Shown one piece after another: positions 37,638 to 49,200 of a stretch of 64,000 nt of DNA (positions within the stretch are counted from its first letter, which is position 1; each line of letters begins with the position of its first letter). The DNA comes from Rhytidiadelphus loreus (lineage: Eukaryota > Streptophyta > Bryopsida > Hypnales > Hylocomiaceae). Position numbers and translations under genes: made by a program. Location of the stretch: positions 9,429,501-9,493,500 of the forward strand of contig OX344762.1 in NCBI GenBank assembly GCA_947034895.1, read 5' to 3'. Below the pieces are notes generated by a model. That model did not search any database and had not been told where the DNA came from. It was given only the letters and a program-made list of their open reading frames with translations.

Positions 37638-37899
37638 TTAATCCCTAAGTTCTTGACATTAACCTTGAATCTTTAAGTGCTCTGATGTCCATATTTTGGA
37701 CGATGAACAGAGGGCTTGGAGGCGCTATTTTGTCCGACCAACTTCTCATTCACCTAATGTAACACTTGAATCTTGAAAAGATAACTTTCCATAATGACCA
37801 GTTTCATGAAATTGCAGTAAATGACATTAATTTTTTGTACAAAGATATGAGCAAAAATGTGCCAAAATTTGAAAAAGGATCAAGGCGTTAAGGGGTTAA
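37638..37899. mobile_element. TTAA-flanked piggyBac-like MITE (262 bp, diverged ends)
   Basis: Left end TTAATCCCTAAGTTCTTGA, right end (inverted) TTAACCCCTTAACGCCTTGA. The ends share TTAA, CCCT and CTTGA with several mismatches, so this looks like an older member of the TTAA family. No coding capacity. Confidence 0.55.
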
Positions 37900-38819
37900 A
37901 TGACAAGCTATATCCCTTGAACTTAGTTATGAGATAATTGTTGACAAAAAGCATTTTTTGTAGTCTTTTGGAATGTTTCAACCTATTAGATCCACTTTTG
38001 AACAATAAATATGGCTTATCAAGCATTGTACTTAGTTTGCAAAGTCAAAGCATTATACATTGTTCACTTTTGCATGCCCTAATTCGTTGCACCAACTTTG
38101 GGCAAACAACAAGACCTATACGGCTCTTTCAAAGAGATTTTTTGATTTCCCTTTGGATGTCCTCTATTTATGCAAGTGAATGTAAAATCATTGGATGTAG
38201 ATTGTTCAATACAACATTTCAACCATAGGGATTGACAATTTTCAATTCCATAACTAAGGTCTTAGCAATTTTGTATTTTGAATCATTCTCTACTTCTTTC
38301 TACTTACTATTTTTTTCCTACATCTTGTACAATTCTAAATGATTTAAATTTTTTCAAGCATGTAGCCAACTTGCCTTGAAGAATGAATCCAAAGAATCAC
38401 TACTATTTTTGATATTTTCATACAAATGTGAGCTTGTGAAGCGCAACTACTTGGTTTTTTTGCATGCCCCCCAAAGGATTTCTCTGAATTCAAAAGCTCA
38501 TATCTTGCAATTCACACGGTGGAAATTTTTGAAATTTTTTCCCAAGTGTTTTCAAGTCATAATATCACAAGATCCTATGATTACATGTGCTCCCCCCATT
38601 TTATTTTTCTTCCAAAATTTGATACTTGTGCTAGAAATGGTAGTTTGGGAGCGTTTTTTTGGTGAAAATATAGTCACGGAAAAGTTGTGAAACCAGGACT
38701 ACAATAGTAATTTGGGAGTGTTTTTGGTGACTATGATTTGGGCAAAGCAACATCCTTTAGGGGTTAGTACCACATATTATCCACGTCAGATTTAATCATA
38801 TTTATCATGCATCTTTTTT
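37900..38819. other. AT-rich gene-free stretch
   Basis: ATCCTTTAGGGGTTAG at about 38754 resembles a TTAA-family right end with a changed final base, but no left partner was found. Open frames at 37938-38228 and 38376-38690 (+) have no family motif or splice partners. Confidence 0.4.
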
Positions 38820-39099
38820 TAAATAATTGATTCAATTTTAAAATAATTGATTCAATTTTAAAATAATTGATTCAATTTTAAAATAATTGATTCAATTTTA
38901 AAATAATTGATTCAATTTTAAAATAATTGATTCAATTTTAAAATAATTGATTCAATTTTAAAATAATTGATTCAATTTTAAAATAATTGATTCAATTTTA
39001 AAATAATTGATTCAATTTTAAAATAATTGATTCAATTTTAAAATAATTGATTCAATTTTAAAATAATTGATTCAATTTTAAAATAATTGATTCAATTTA
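38820..39099. repeat. Perfect 20-bp minisatellite, 14 copies
   Basis: Fourteen head-to-tail copies of AAATAATTGATTCAATTTTA with no internal variation until the last base of the final copy. The perfection indicates very recent expansion or homogenisation. Each unit contains ATTGATTCAAT, a near-palindrome. Confidence 0.97.
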
Positions 39100-39772
39100 T
39101 TTGGGAATAGTAGTCACTACTGTAGCGGCCATTGTGCGTGCCAAGAATGTCCCCTACTGAATGTTTCAAAGTTCAAACCTCTGCAACCCGAAAGCTCTCA
39201 TCGGTAACGTACTTGGCTACGTGCCAATGGCGGGACTCATTACAAGGAAGTGATGAATGTTCTGTCCAGTAGTGTAGTGAGTACAGTCCAACGCGAACTG
39301 ACAGGAAGCAAGCTGGGCACGATGTGAGTGATTGTGGGTTGCCTGTGCACCCTCAGCCAAGCCAGTGTAAGTTAGTGTCTGGGTCTCTGGGAACCTGAAA
39401 TTGAAGCTAAGTAAACCTCGGATCTGATGAGATGGTTTGGGAATGACGGAACTCTTTAGCCCTAAATAACTTAGCCGCCAAACAGGCCCCTGGCTTTTAA
39501 GAAGTCCTTTGAGCCTGGCTCCTCAGTCCTTACTGACAGTCCTCAGGTAATTGTTACTTAAGACATTACCGTTACTTTGGCGGGTAGTTGCGAAACCAGG
39601 GCGTTGCCTGCTTTGCCCAAATCAGGAAAGGAAAAAAAAACAGACAGACAGCAGGCACAGCAGGCACAGCATCCATCTCCAGGCATCCAGCCAGCCAGCT
39701 CCTCCGACTAAATCAGTCCTAACTTATTATTCCGACTGACTGACTGGATTCGAAAACAAATAATACTGTAAC
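39100..39772. other. Higher-GC segment of unknown nature
   Basis: Directly after the minisatellite the composition shifts to balanced GC with CAG/CCAG-rich runs (AGCAGGCACAGCAGGCACAG, CCAGCCAGCCAGC). An open frame at 39551-39739 (+) covers the CAG-rich part and looks like low complexity rather than a protein. It could be a remnant promoter or untranslated region. Confidence 0.4.
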
Positions 39773-40179
39773 TTAACCCCTTTAGGATGTTAGCAGCCCA
39801 AACTGGCCTACGAATTTTTATACAATACAGTATGCCTTGCCTTAATTGGGTCCTCTTTCCAATGTTTTCGCTTTCCATTAAATGTGTAGTGAGCTTTAAT
39901 GTGTTTTGTTGTATGGTTTGAGGTGGGCAAATGTAAGTGGATGGCTCATTGCTTCTCTCCTTTTTTTCAACATGTGATTCTTCTCATTGATTGCTGAAAT
40001 TCAATTCAAGTCTTGGGATATGAGACAAAAGTGCAAAATTTTGGATAAAATTATTAATCTACTAATGGAAACTTGTGCACTATCACATTTTTCAGATTTC
40101 AGACTTTAATGTGAGTCAGACTGTATTTTACGACGTAGTATACAAAAGCGTACACTTGCTAACATCCTAAAGGGGTTAA
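39773..40179. mobile_element. TTAA-flanked piggyBac-like MITE with perfect ends (407 bp)
   Basis: The first 23 bases (beginning TTAACCCCTTTAGGATG and continuing TTAGCA) are the exact inverse of the last 23 (TGCTAACATCC... ...GGGGTTAA). Each copy includes the TTAA, so the terminal repeats are 19 bp and perfect. There is no transposase frame. Perfect ends suggest recent insertion or ongoing mobilisation in trans. Confidence 0.85.
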
Positions 40180-40264
40180 TTCGGGTTTCAGTTGGAGGTG
40201 ATACTTTGCATGACAATACTCGAAGCGGGCTTGTCTCTAATTTGACATTGAACAAGGTGAGCGG

Positions 40265-40696
40265 TAGGGGTAGTCACACCTTTATCACTTGGAGAATGGA
40301 GAACGAGAACATGGCAGCTTATAAGGGTTGGCTTCATGTTGACCCTCTACAAGCGAATATTCTTAGTTGGATATATATCTTTTGCACTTCTAGTCTTCAC
40401 CTCTAGAGGTGAAGATTGGGAGTGCGAAAGATATATCCAACTAAGAACATTCCTTTGTGCTCTACACTTTCACCTTTCCACTAACACTTTCACCTTTATT
40501 GTTGCTAATTTACCTCTAATCTTATGTCTAGGTAAATGGGTTCTCCGTTTTTTTCATTCTCCACTCTCAACACATCTTTTAGGGGTGTCACGCCTTCTTC
40601 ACCCACTGCAGCTTCCCATTGGCTCTTCCAAACCCTCACCAACTTTTCATTCTCTCATTCTCCAAGTGCTTGGTGAAGAAGGTGTGACTACCCCTA
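40265..40696. repeat. Long foldback / inverted duplication (432 bp)
   Basis: Outer arms TAGGGGTAGTCACACC (40265) and GGTGTGACTACCCCTA (to 40696) are exact inverses. An inner pair centred near 40404 (CTTAGTTGGATATATATC ... GATATATCCAACTAAG, closing on CACCTCTAGAGGTG) forms a second long stem. The two arms differ by small indels. Transcription would give an extended hairpin, a possible small-RNA source, but a dead foldback transposon is the simpler reading. Open frames inside (40336-40716) follow from the structure. Confidence 0.8.
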
Positions 40697-41716
40697 GTGT
40701 AACTGAAGTAAGGTAGGCATTTTTGAAACAATGAGTTACTTTTATTAGATTGGGACAGATTGGACAAATGATTATTTTCTTGTTGGCAAATGAAAGGAGG
40801 TTGTAATTAATGCACCAAAGAATGTAACATTTGGATGCCATATGCAAAATTTAGGATGGATTAGAATTTGTTTTGGTAGAGGTTCTAAAATTGTTTCATC
40901 GATAGAGATACCATGATGACTTTGAAGATGTTTGTAGACTAATGAAGGTAGTTTTCGGTAGGTGGTGTTTGGGAGTGTATCCACCTTAAAAAATTGGTCA
41001 CTAAGTCAAAGAACTAAGACACAATATTCTCGCCACCGATTCTAATAATTCAGTGATTGTTTGGTGAACTCAAAATCTTGAGCCAATTCATAATTCAGGT
41101 CGCATTTTGGATTAGGTAATTTGAAAGCAAAGCCTTTTGTTACAAGAAATGACAAGTTGGGCCACAACAATGGCATAGGGTGTTGATTCTCATCATATCA
41201 ACATTCTTGAATTTCAAGGGAGGGAACTTTATACTTTCCATGAAGAAGCAAGGCTCTTCTCACTATCATAACAAGAAAAATTTGAGGCCAAAATAAGACC
41301 ACAAGACAATCAACAGCTGGTGCAAATAGATTTAAAAAATTATTAAAATTTCAAGAACTGATGAGGCACTAGTAGTATCACATCGGTTTGGAGATTTCAA
41401 TTTTAAAAAAAAATTCCCTATACTTGCATTAGGGACTGAAAGTTAAACAACCTTGTTTTGGCCACAAATTTTTTGTAATGAAAAATCTTGAATGCAAGTC
41501 TTGCCTATTTATTGGAGGCCATTGTGACACAAATATACTCTTGTTATAATACTATTGTAGAAAGACACCCCTCTTGTTCCATTCAATAATGTTACAATAA
41601 TGAAGCTTCGCTTTTATATTACTAAAAATAACCTCAATGGTTGGATGGTTGGATCTAGGTCAACTATGCTCAAAGAAGGGTCTAAAAAGAAGAATATCTT
41701 CGGACTAAAGCAACTT
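40697..41716. other. Gene-free stretch
   Basis: Mixed AT-rich sequence with no convincing exon, terminal repeat or RNA gene. Small minus-strand frames at 40647-40984 overlap the foldback edge and look spurious. Confidence 0.45.
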
Positions 41717-42058
41717 TCATGTTATGGAATAGAACATGCCTCTCTTCCTCCAATGAGAGACATGGTGTGAAGATTGCTTCCTCTGATTGACAAATTTGAT
41801 GCCATATTCCCCCTTTTCCATTGCCGTAGATGAAATCACGAAATCTCTCACAATGTCAATCCATTTGGACAAATGGATGTACTTGGGGCATAACAAATAA
41901 GTTGACATCCGCATTTTGTGTGTTTCATCCATGACCATGGATGTAAAGAGCTTCATGATTCCAGTAAAGGTGGCTTTTTCAGCACTTGCAAAATAAAGGA
42001 AATAAAAAGCCATGGCAGCTTCCCTTGCTCGACCACTCTTTCGAACCAGCCAGCCAGG
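41717..42058 (-). CDS. Possible coding fragment, unrecognised
   Basis: An open minus-strand frame of more than 100 codons ending at 41717. It includes EKATFTGIMKLFTSMVMDET, KYIHLSKWIDIVRDFVISST and MEKGEYGIKFVNQRKQ, which read like a real globular protein rather than chance AT-rich sequence. The frame stays open upstream of the methionine at 42013 (WLVRKSGRAREAAMAF). No family can be named, no splice partners were found, and it may be a gene relic. It lies 1.2 kb upstream of the plus-strand CTL gene and points away from it. Confidence 0.3.
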   Translation of the reverse strand, partial: PGWLVRKSGRAREAAMAFYFLYFASAEKATFTGIMKLFTSMVMDETHKMRMSTYLLCPKYIHLSKWIDIVRDFVISSTAMEKGEYGIKFVNQRKQSSHHVSHWRKRGMFYSIT

Positions 42059-43269
42059 ATGGTGGTAAAAAGAGAAATCTAGGGTAAAATCTAGATATTA
42101 GAACGCCGTCAATCGCCGCTACGCCGTGCATACGATGCAAAGGGAGCCTCTATCATAGTCCAAGGCGAAGGCTTGTTGTACTGTACTGTACACTACACGA
42201 ATGGAACCCACCCTCCCTTTGTGGATAGGAACAGAACAGGGGCAGTTTGCTTGTGTAGAATCATTCCACAGAGCCGTAGTCGTAGAGTAAGATTTTTTCT
42301 AGTAACATGAGCTACCACATGATTGTGTGAGTGATGTCCTCTTTTCCTGTAAGTTTTTTCTGCAGCAGCCAGGCAGCCAGGCAGCCAGCTCTCTGAAGCC
42401 TAAGTCTTAAACTTAGCTTAACTTAGCTTCATCTCCGCAACGGCAACTTTTTTTTCTCTCATTGGGATTGCTCTTTCTCTCTCTTGTTTTGCAAGACCTG
42501 GTCATCTCTCTCTTCGCTTTAATCGAGGCTAGATTCTGGGCAATCTCCTGGTCTCCTAAGCCTTCTGTTTCATGCTGTTTGATCGAGCTTGGTGACTGTT
42601 TCTTGATGAGCGCTTGAGATTTATCAATCCTTCGACTTGAAGGTTTCCCAGCTTGAAGGAGGTTTAGGGGTTCAATCCTCCGATTTGAACAAGCTAGATC
42701 AATTCTTCTGAATAGTGAATGTTCGTTTTTTTTGTCCTACTCTTGTGGCGTTGGTGTTTGTCTGCTGTGATAAAAGTGGTAGCTTTGATAATAGTCTGTT
42801 CACGTCAATGGCAGGCCGGTAGCGTCGTCAGTTTTCGTTTCTAATGGAGTTGACGTGCAACCGTTGTGGCCTTACTCTATGGAAGCCTTTTTCAATTAAG
42901 TAGAGCGAGCTGAGGGTGTGAAGTCTTGGGGATTGGTACTAGTATGGATTTTAACGGCGACTCTAAATATTTTCTTCTCACTTGTTGCGTCTCATTCTCT
43001 TCAGGGTATGGTTGCTTGAGGAAGTTGGAGTCGCGGAGAGGAAGGCACCGATTTGAGGTAGTCTTTGGTTTTGGTAGACTGAGGCAAGCCCTATGGGAAT
43101 GGGAATTGTTCATATTAGGAAGGAAGGTGTGAAGAACTTGGGATTGCAGGGGAATAGGATCATGGTGTATCGTTATGGTGGTTCGGGACTGGATTCGCAA
43201 CATTACTCTCAATGGCTGATCTAGGGTTGCAAATATTCGAGCCTGATTTGGTACTAGCAACCCCCGGCT
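42059..43269 (+). promoter_or_regulatory. Likely promoter and 5' leader of the CTL gene
   Basis: The composition becomes more balanced, with CT-rich tracts (TTTCTCTCTCTTGTTTTGC near 42475) and short CAGCCAGGCAGCCAGGCAGC repeats near 42367, as is common in plant promoters and leaders. No clear TATA box or start site could be fixed. An overlapping minus-strand frame (42892-43320) covers the first coding exon and I treat it as a shadow. Confidence 0.4.
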
Positions 43270-46200
43270 ATGGACTATTACAACGATTACCGTGATCACC
43301 AACGCCCTTACGGCCGTCACGAGGATTCTGTGAGTGCTCTTTGAGCCCCTCTTTTTTCCTATTTAGAACAAGGGCAGGGAGGCTAGCAAATGCACAGCTA
43401 TTGCAAGCATTTGTGAGGTTTCTGTGGTTTCGAATGCGGCTCTAATTCTAAAATATTGTAGTCTCCTCACGTCTTCGTATCTCTTTTGTTTTGTTATTGA
43501 ATATTTGATTCTGAGATCGTTAATTTCTTCCCTGATCTGAACTACTGAGTAAAGTCAGTATGAGTGTTGGAGATCATTCAACTAGACCCGTGGTTAGGGT
43601 TACTTTCTGGTTAAAGCCTAACCTAGTAGCGCCAATCAGTTAGTGGGTAGTTGGAAGTAAAGTAACCTACAGTATGCCTGCACTTGCAAGATAAGTACTG
43701 AGGAGTTAGGTTATCTAGTTAGCTAACTGCTGCAATTTGGTTGGTGTGGCCGGATGTAGCACTTCAAACTAAATTGGTATGGGTGAAACTAGTTTAACTT
43801 GTCCAATATTAGAGAGTCAACTGGTGGAAATGAAAATAAGCTCATTGCAAGATGGTTAGCTGGAGCTAGCGCCAATTCGCCAACTAATATAACTTGGGCA
43901 GTGCGGGCACATAGGAACGAATTCGTTAGCTACTTGGTCCGGAATGACCTAATTGTTCTGTTGCTGGAGTGCGGACACTACTGGCCTCTATTGAGTTCAG
44001 GATCTGTAGCACTATTAGCACTCCTCGCTTGGAGCTCAACATGATTCTCTCTTGCTAGCTGATCGCATCTGGAAGTCATCTCTAGACGACTAGAAGTCGT
44101 CTCTAAACCTTTGGAAATTGTTACAACTTGCCTCTACTCAGTTCAGGATCTGTAATTAGCACTCCTGCCGTGGGTTGAACATGAATTTTCTCTTACTTGC
44201 TGATCACATCTGGAAATCATCTCTAAATGTCTAGAAATCGTCTCTAAACGTCTGGACGTTGTCTCTAAGCGTCTGACAACTGGCCTCTACTCAGTTCTGG
44301 ATCAGTAGTAGTAATTAGCACTCCTGAGTTGGGAGCTCAACGTGATTCCCTATTGCTTGCTGACCACATCGGGAAATCATCTCTGAACGTCGGGATATCG
44401 TCTCTGAACGTCTGAGAATTGTCTCCACACTTGCCTGGATTCCTCAGCTGACCTAATTTGTTGTAAATCTGCAGGTACCGGACGACATCGATGGTCCTCC
44501 TCCACCGGGCTATCTTTTCAACAATCCCCGGGCCCCTCCCTCCAACCACCCTCATTGGGCCCCTCCAACTTTCAGGGGAGGTCCGGAGTATAGCACTTCC
44601 CCTCCTAGAGCCTTTGGCTCGTACCCATACAGTCCTGAGCGGGGGAGACCCCGTGGCGAGGGGGGTGTCTTCCCTCAAGTCTTCCCAAGAATGGAACCTC
44701 CAGCAAGTTACAATGATTATGGAGGCCTTCCTCCCTACGGCTCAGACTTTGGACGTGACTATGGCCAGGATTACGCAAGAGGCTCTTCTCATGGAGACTA
44801 TGACTACGGCTCTCGGCCTTTAGGGCAAGTCTACCCTCCAGACTTCGACCGAAGACCCCCCCTTCGGGAAGATTTCGAGCATGATCATGGGCATGCGCAT
44901 GGAGAGTTTGATCGAAGAGGTCCTCCTAGGGAAGAGTTTGATCGAAGACCCCCTCCTAGGGAAGAGTTTGAACATAGACCCCCTCCTAGGGAAGAGTTCG
45001 AACATAGACCTCCTCCTAGGGAAGAGTTCGAACATAGACCTCCTCCTCGGGAAGAGTTTGAACATAGACCTCCTCCTCGGGAGGAGTTTGAACATAGACC
45101 TCCTCCTCGGGAAGAGTTTGAGTATAGACCTCCTCCTCGGGAAGAGTTTGAGCGAGGACCCCCTCCTCCCGAAGTCTACCCTCCCGCCGAAGTCTACCCT
45201 CCTGCTCCTCCTTCTCGACATGTACAATTCGATTCTGAGGTGCTTGTACACAATCACCCTGAGGACAGGTCAGTGTTTTCATTTTCTCTCTCGGTGCTTA
45301 GTTTGATTGTCTAAAACATTTCTAAAACAGCTAGTAATTCAAATATCTACCCCCTGCAACACCTGGGATTAAAGGTTCGAAATGACCCTTCGGATTGATC
45401 GTATTGTGAAGAATCAGTAATTCAGATATGGCCACATTTTGCATCACAAGAATCAGTGAAGAACGTTGCATGAATTCGCCAAAAACTGAAAGAAATGTAC
45501 AATCAGTAGACTTCCTCAAAAGAGCGCAAACATGAACGATGTGGTTTTCGGAAGTGTGAACCCTGCAAATTCAGCGTATTTTTCTAGAGATGAGCAACAA
45601 CGAGACCTTGGATTCACGGATTTGAAATGACCCATTCGATTGAATCACATTGTGAAGGATCAGCAAATCATATAAAAGCCACATTTTGTATCACCAGAAT
45701 CAGTGCAGAACATTGAATGAGTTCGTCCAAAAAATGAGTAAAATCGGACAACCAGTAGACTTCCTCGATTACAGTGCTAATATGAACAATTGGTCTTGGA
45801 AGTATTGTTCAACCCTGTGCGAATTCAACGTACTTTTTTATAAATGAGAAACAGGACCTAGGATTCATGGTTTTCGAAATGACCTATTCGATTGAATCAC
45901 ATTCTGAAGAATCAATAATTCAGATAATGGCGACATTTTGCGTCACTAGAATTAGTGAAGAACATTGCCCAATGGAACAATTTATAATGGTAGTATGAAC
46001 AAAATTGGCCTTGGAAGTAGTGTTAAACCCTGTGGATTCATTTTTATATTTGGTAGGGACGAGAAACAATTAGGCCTGCTGATGTGATTTTCTTCACACA
46101 GGTTTGATGCTTCTGACGGAAGACCGCCCCCTCCCTTCGAACCAGAGCCGCATTTCCACGGTCATGAGCCCCACGGTCATGAGCCGCACCCTCCCATTCC

Positions 46201-49200
46201 CATGGAGAGAGCTCCCTCCCCTCCTCGAGAGCTTGGGGAGGACGGTGATGGGGTTGCTTTCATTCCTCCCGAGCCTATGCCCATGCCCTTTATGCCACCT
46301 CCTGTGGTTGCTGCCCCTCCGCCTCCCCAGGTCATGACCCATGACCGTGTCTTGGAGCCCGAGCCGGTTTTTATTCCGTTTGAGCCTCCCATGGAGAGGT
46401 CTCCCCACCACCACGATCATGGGGACCACGGGCACGGGGACGCTCGAGAGTTTCCTCTAGACAGGGGGGTCGGCGGGGCTATGCCGTATGATCCTGGCAT
46501 GGGGGGCATCCCTCCTCCGTTTCCTGCTCCTCATTATGGAGTAGCCACGGTATGTGCAGTCTTGACATGCTTTGCAAAGTTTTTAGGTTTTGTTTTGTAC
46601 ATGAGACCACTTGTTAATTTTCTGTACAGCTGTTTGTATTTGGAAGGAGCCTTGCCATTATCTTACTTCAGAATATGTACCAGTTTGCTATCCTTCTTTT
46701 CCTTCTTGGACAGTAGATTTGCTGGTCTTTTGAAAAGTTTGTTTAGTTTTCCATCCCTATTTTGAGCTCTGGCATCGACTGTAGTAATCGGTTAATATGC
46801 TTGTTTTTGCAAGACCAGTATGCTACTAGCTGTCTTTTCTGTAAGCTCGGGTCTACACTACGAAGCTTACATTAGCTTACTTTGGAAGTGTCACTAGTTT
46901 GCAGCTCTAACTTTCTTTCATTGACATTAGGTTTCCAGGACTCTTGAAGTTTAGAATGTTTCTTTCTTTCCTCCTTATTTCGTGTTCTAGCATAATGTGA
47001 TCGTTGAGAAAATGGTATTTGGAACTAAGTGGTTCAGTCATTCTTCTGGAGCACATCTGCAGCTTTCATATGAAGGGGACTGACTTTGTTTTTAATTTTA
47101 TTCGGCAGGAGCATGGTCATGTGAAGAGGAAGCATTTCGAAGGGTGCAAAGATTACTGGGCGGGTTTTCTGTTCCTGTTGCATTTCTGGGCCGTGGTGGG
47201 CGTGTGCATATACTTAGGAGTTAGAGGGGTGATCAAAACGAATCAGAACAACGACTTGCTACGTGAATATGAAATGGCTCCTTCGCCTGCACCAGCTGCG
47301 CCCACGAGGTTGTACAGTATCAAGCATTGGGCTCCTCAGCTGGCGACTGCAGCAGCTTCAGGCTGGGTGTTTGCATTCGTTTGGCAATGGCTCGTCCGGA
47401 CCAGGACTATGATCAAGGTCTGCCTGTCTTTGGGGGCTGTGTCTACTGGTACGTACCGTAAACTCTAAATCCTAAATTCGCCTTGGTTTCATGCTCTCTC
47501 ATCATCGTCATGTTCTGCTGTTTCTAGGGGATTCGTGTTTCAGACTGTCTCAGTATTAGCTCAAAATCATTTGAAAGGAAAACTTCTTGTGTCATGCTCA
47601 TGTAGATTATACAATTTGCGTCACATGTAAGCTTTTTAACTAATACGTAGGAGTGGTTTTCGGGAGATCAGTACAGAGGTGTGGAGAGTTTTCTCGGTAA
47701 AACAGCCAAAGCCTCTTTGAGATCAATTTTTGTTATCAATATGTATGAGTTCCTTATGCAATTTCGAAGTGGTAGGTTGTAGACCACTATGGAAGGGATA
47801 GTAATATAATCTATTTCCAAATCAAAGATGAGTGACCATAAACACTTACCGAAGTCATGCCTAACCTGCTTGCTCTTTGATTGCAAACCTAGTTTTTGGA
47901 TATATGAGTTGAATCAGGGGTCAGTACAAGTTATATTATATCAATCCAGTCATATTATATCTTACTGTGTGCTTGTATTGAGAATTTTCTAAAGTGTATG
48001 CCTACTAACCCAATGGCTATCATTCTGTGGACCTGTGCAATAGGACTCCTGGGCATCATTTTGGTTTCCACAGGCACCGCCAAAGGCCTTGTTGGTCTCA
48101 TTTTTCTGGTGTTCGCCCTTTTCCAGGGACTCTACGTGCACCTTGTCCGGCATCGGTATGATCCAACTCCTAACAACCAAGAATCCACGGTTTTAAAATG
48201 ATGAATTTCAACTGATTGTATTGTGGAAAATGTACCTCAGAGGGGGTCAAATTTTATGTCACCAGTATCAGTGAAGAACATTGCGTGTAAAATTCATAGA
48301 AAGTGAACAAAAGAAAACCAATATTAACTTTTTAACTTCTAACAAAAACATGAGACCCAGTTTAGGGGTTAGAATGACTTATGAATTCGTTTCCGACCCG
48401 TTTCATGTTCAGGGTGTTCAGGGTTTAGGGTTTAGGTTTAGGGTTTAGTCGAGTCAGAGAGACCGTAGGTTTTTTGTTTCTTGCTTTCTGAGAGCTCCAC
48501 ATGACCAGTTTGCTTTCCACTGACATTTTGGGGGACACCATTGATAATTTTGTGGGTTGATTCTTGCACTGTGCAGTATACCGTTCGCAGCAATCATGCT
48601 AGGCAGAACGCGCTCGGTAGTGAAAAAGTACAAGAGCCTGCATCTGATCTCCATGTGGACCGTGTTTCTGGCGATGTTTTGGCTTGCAGTATGGATCTTT
48701 GGTGTGTCTGGGGCGGTCAGCTTGCCTTATGGTGGATGGTATGTTGCGTTACTAGTGCTCAGTCTGGCCTGGTCCATGGAGGTTCTTCGTAATATCGTCT
48801 ACGTCACAGTCGCAGGTGTTGTGGGCGCACACTACTATGAGGTACTTCATTATCAGGCTGCCAAATGATACCACGTTTACTCTATTATAAAACTTTAATG
48901 TACGGCAGTCAGTGTTGATTTGAATCAAAGCTGGGATTTGAAATTCCTCTTAATTATATAATTTTCGACTGTATCTACAGTACGTCGGAATTTTTGCAAG
49001 TTTATGTAAACATAGACTTTATGTTCTTTAATCTAAAATCCCATATTTTGGTAGGAGTTTGTGACTTATCAGTGGAAGGGAATAATGTTTGCAGGGGCAT
49101 AATCACATGCCACACTCCCCAGTTCTGAGAGCTTACCAGCGTGCTTGGACCATTTCCTTCGGAAGCGTCTGTCTGGGATCCATGTTTGTGCCCCCAGTAC

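Noticed and set aside
40336..40716. 126-codon plus-strand frame
   Set aside because: It lies across the foldback and its translation mirrors the inverted arms; no family motif.
42892..43320. 142-codon minus-strand frame
   Set aside because: It overlaps the CTL leader and first coding exon, has a low-complexity translation and no splice partners.
44820..45282. Long minus-strand open frames (145 and 88 codons) opposite CTL exon 2
   Set aside because: They arise because the 30-bp repeat has no stop in several frames; the plus-strand frame continues in phase into the CTL exons.
48421..48448. Telomere-like run as evidence of a chromosome end
   Set aside because: Only about four units, located inside an intron, with gene sequence continuing on both sides.
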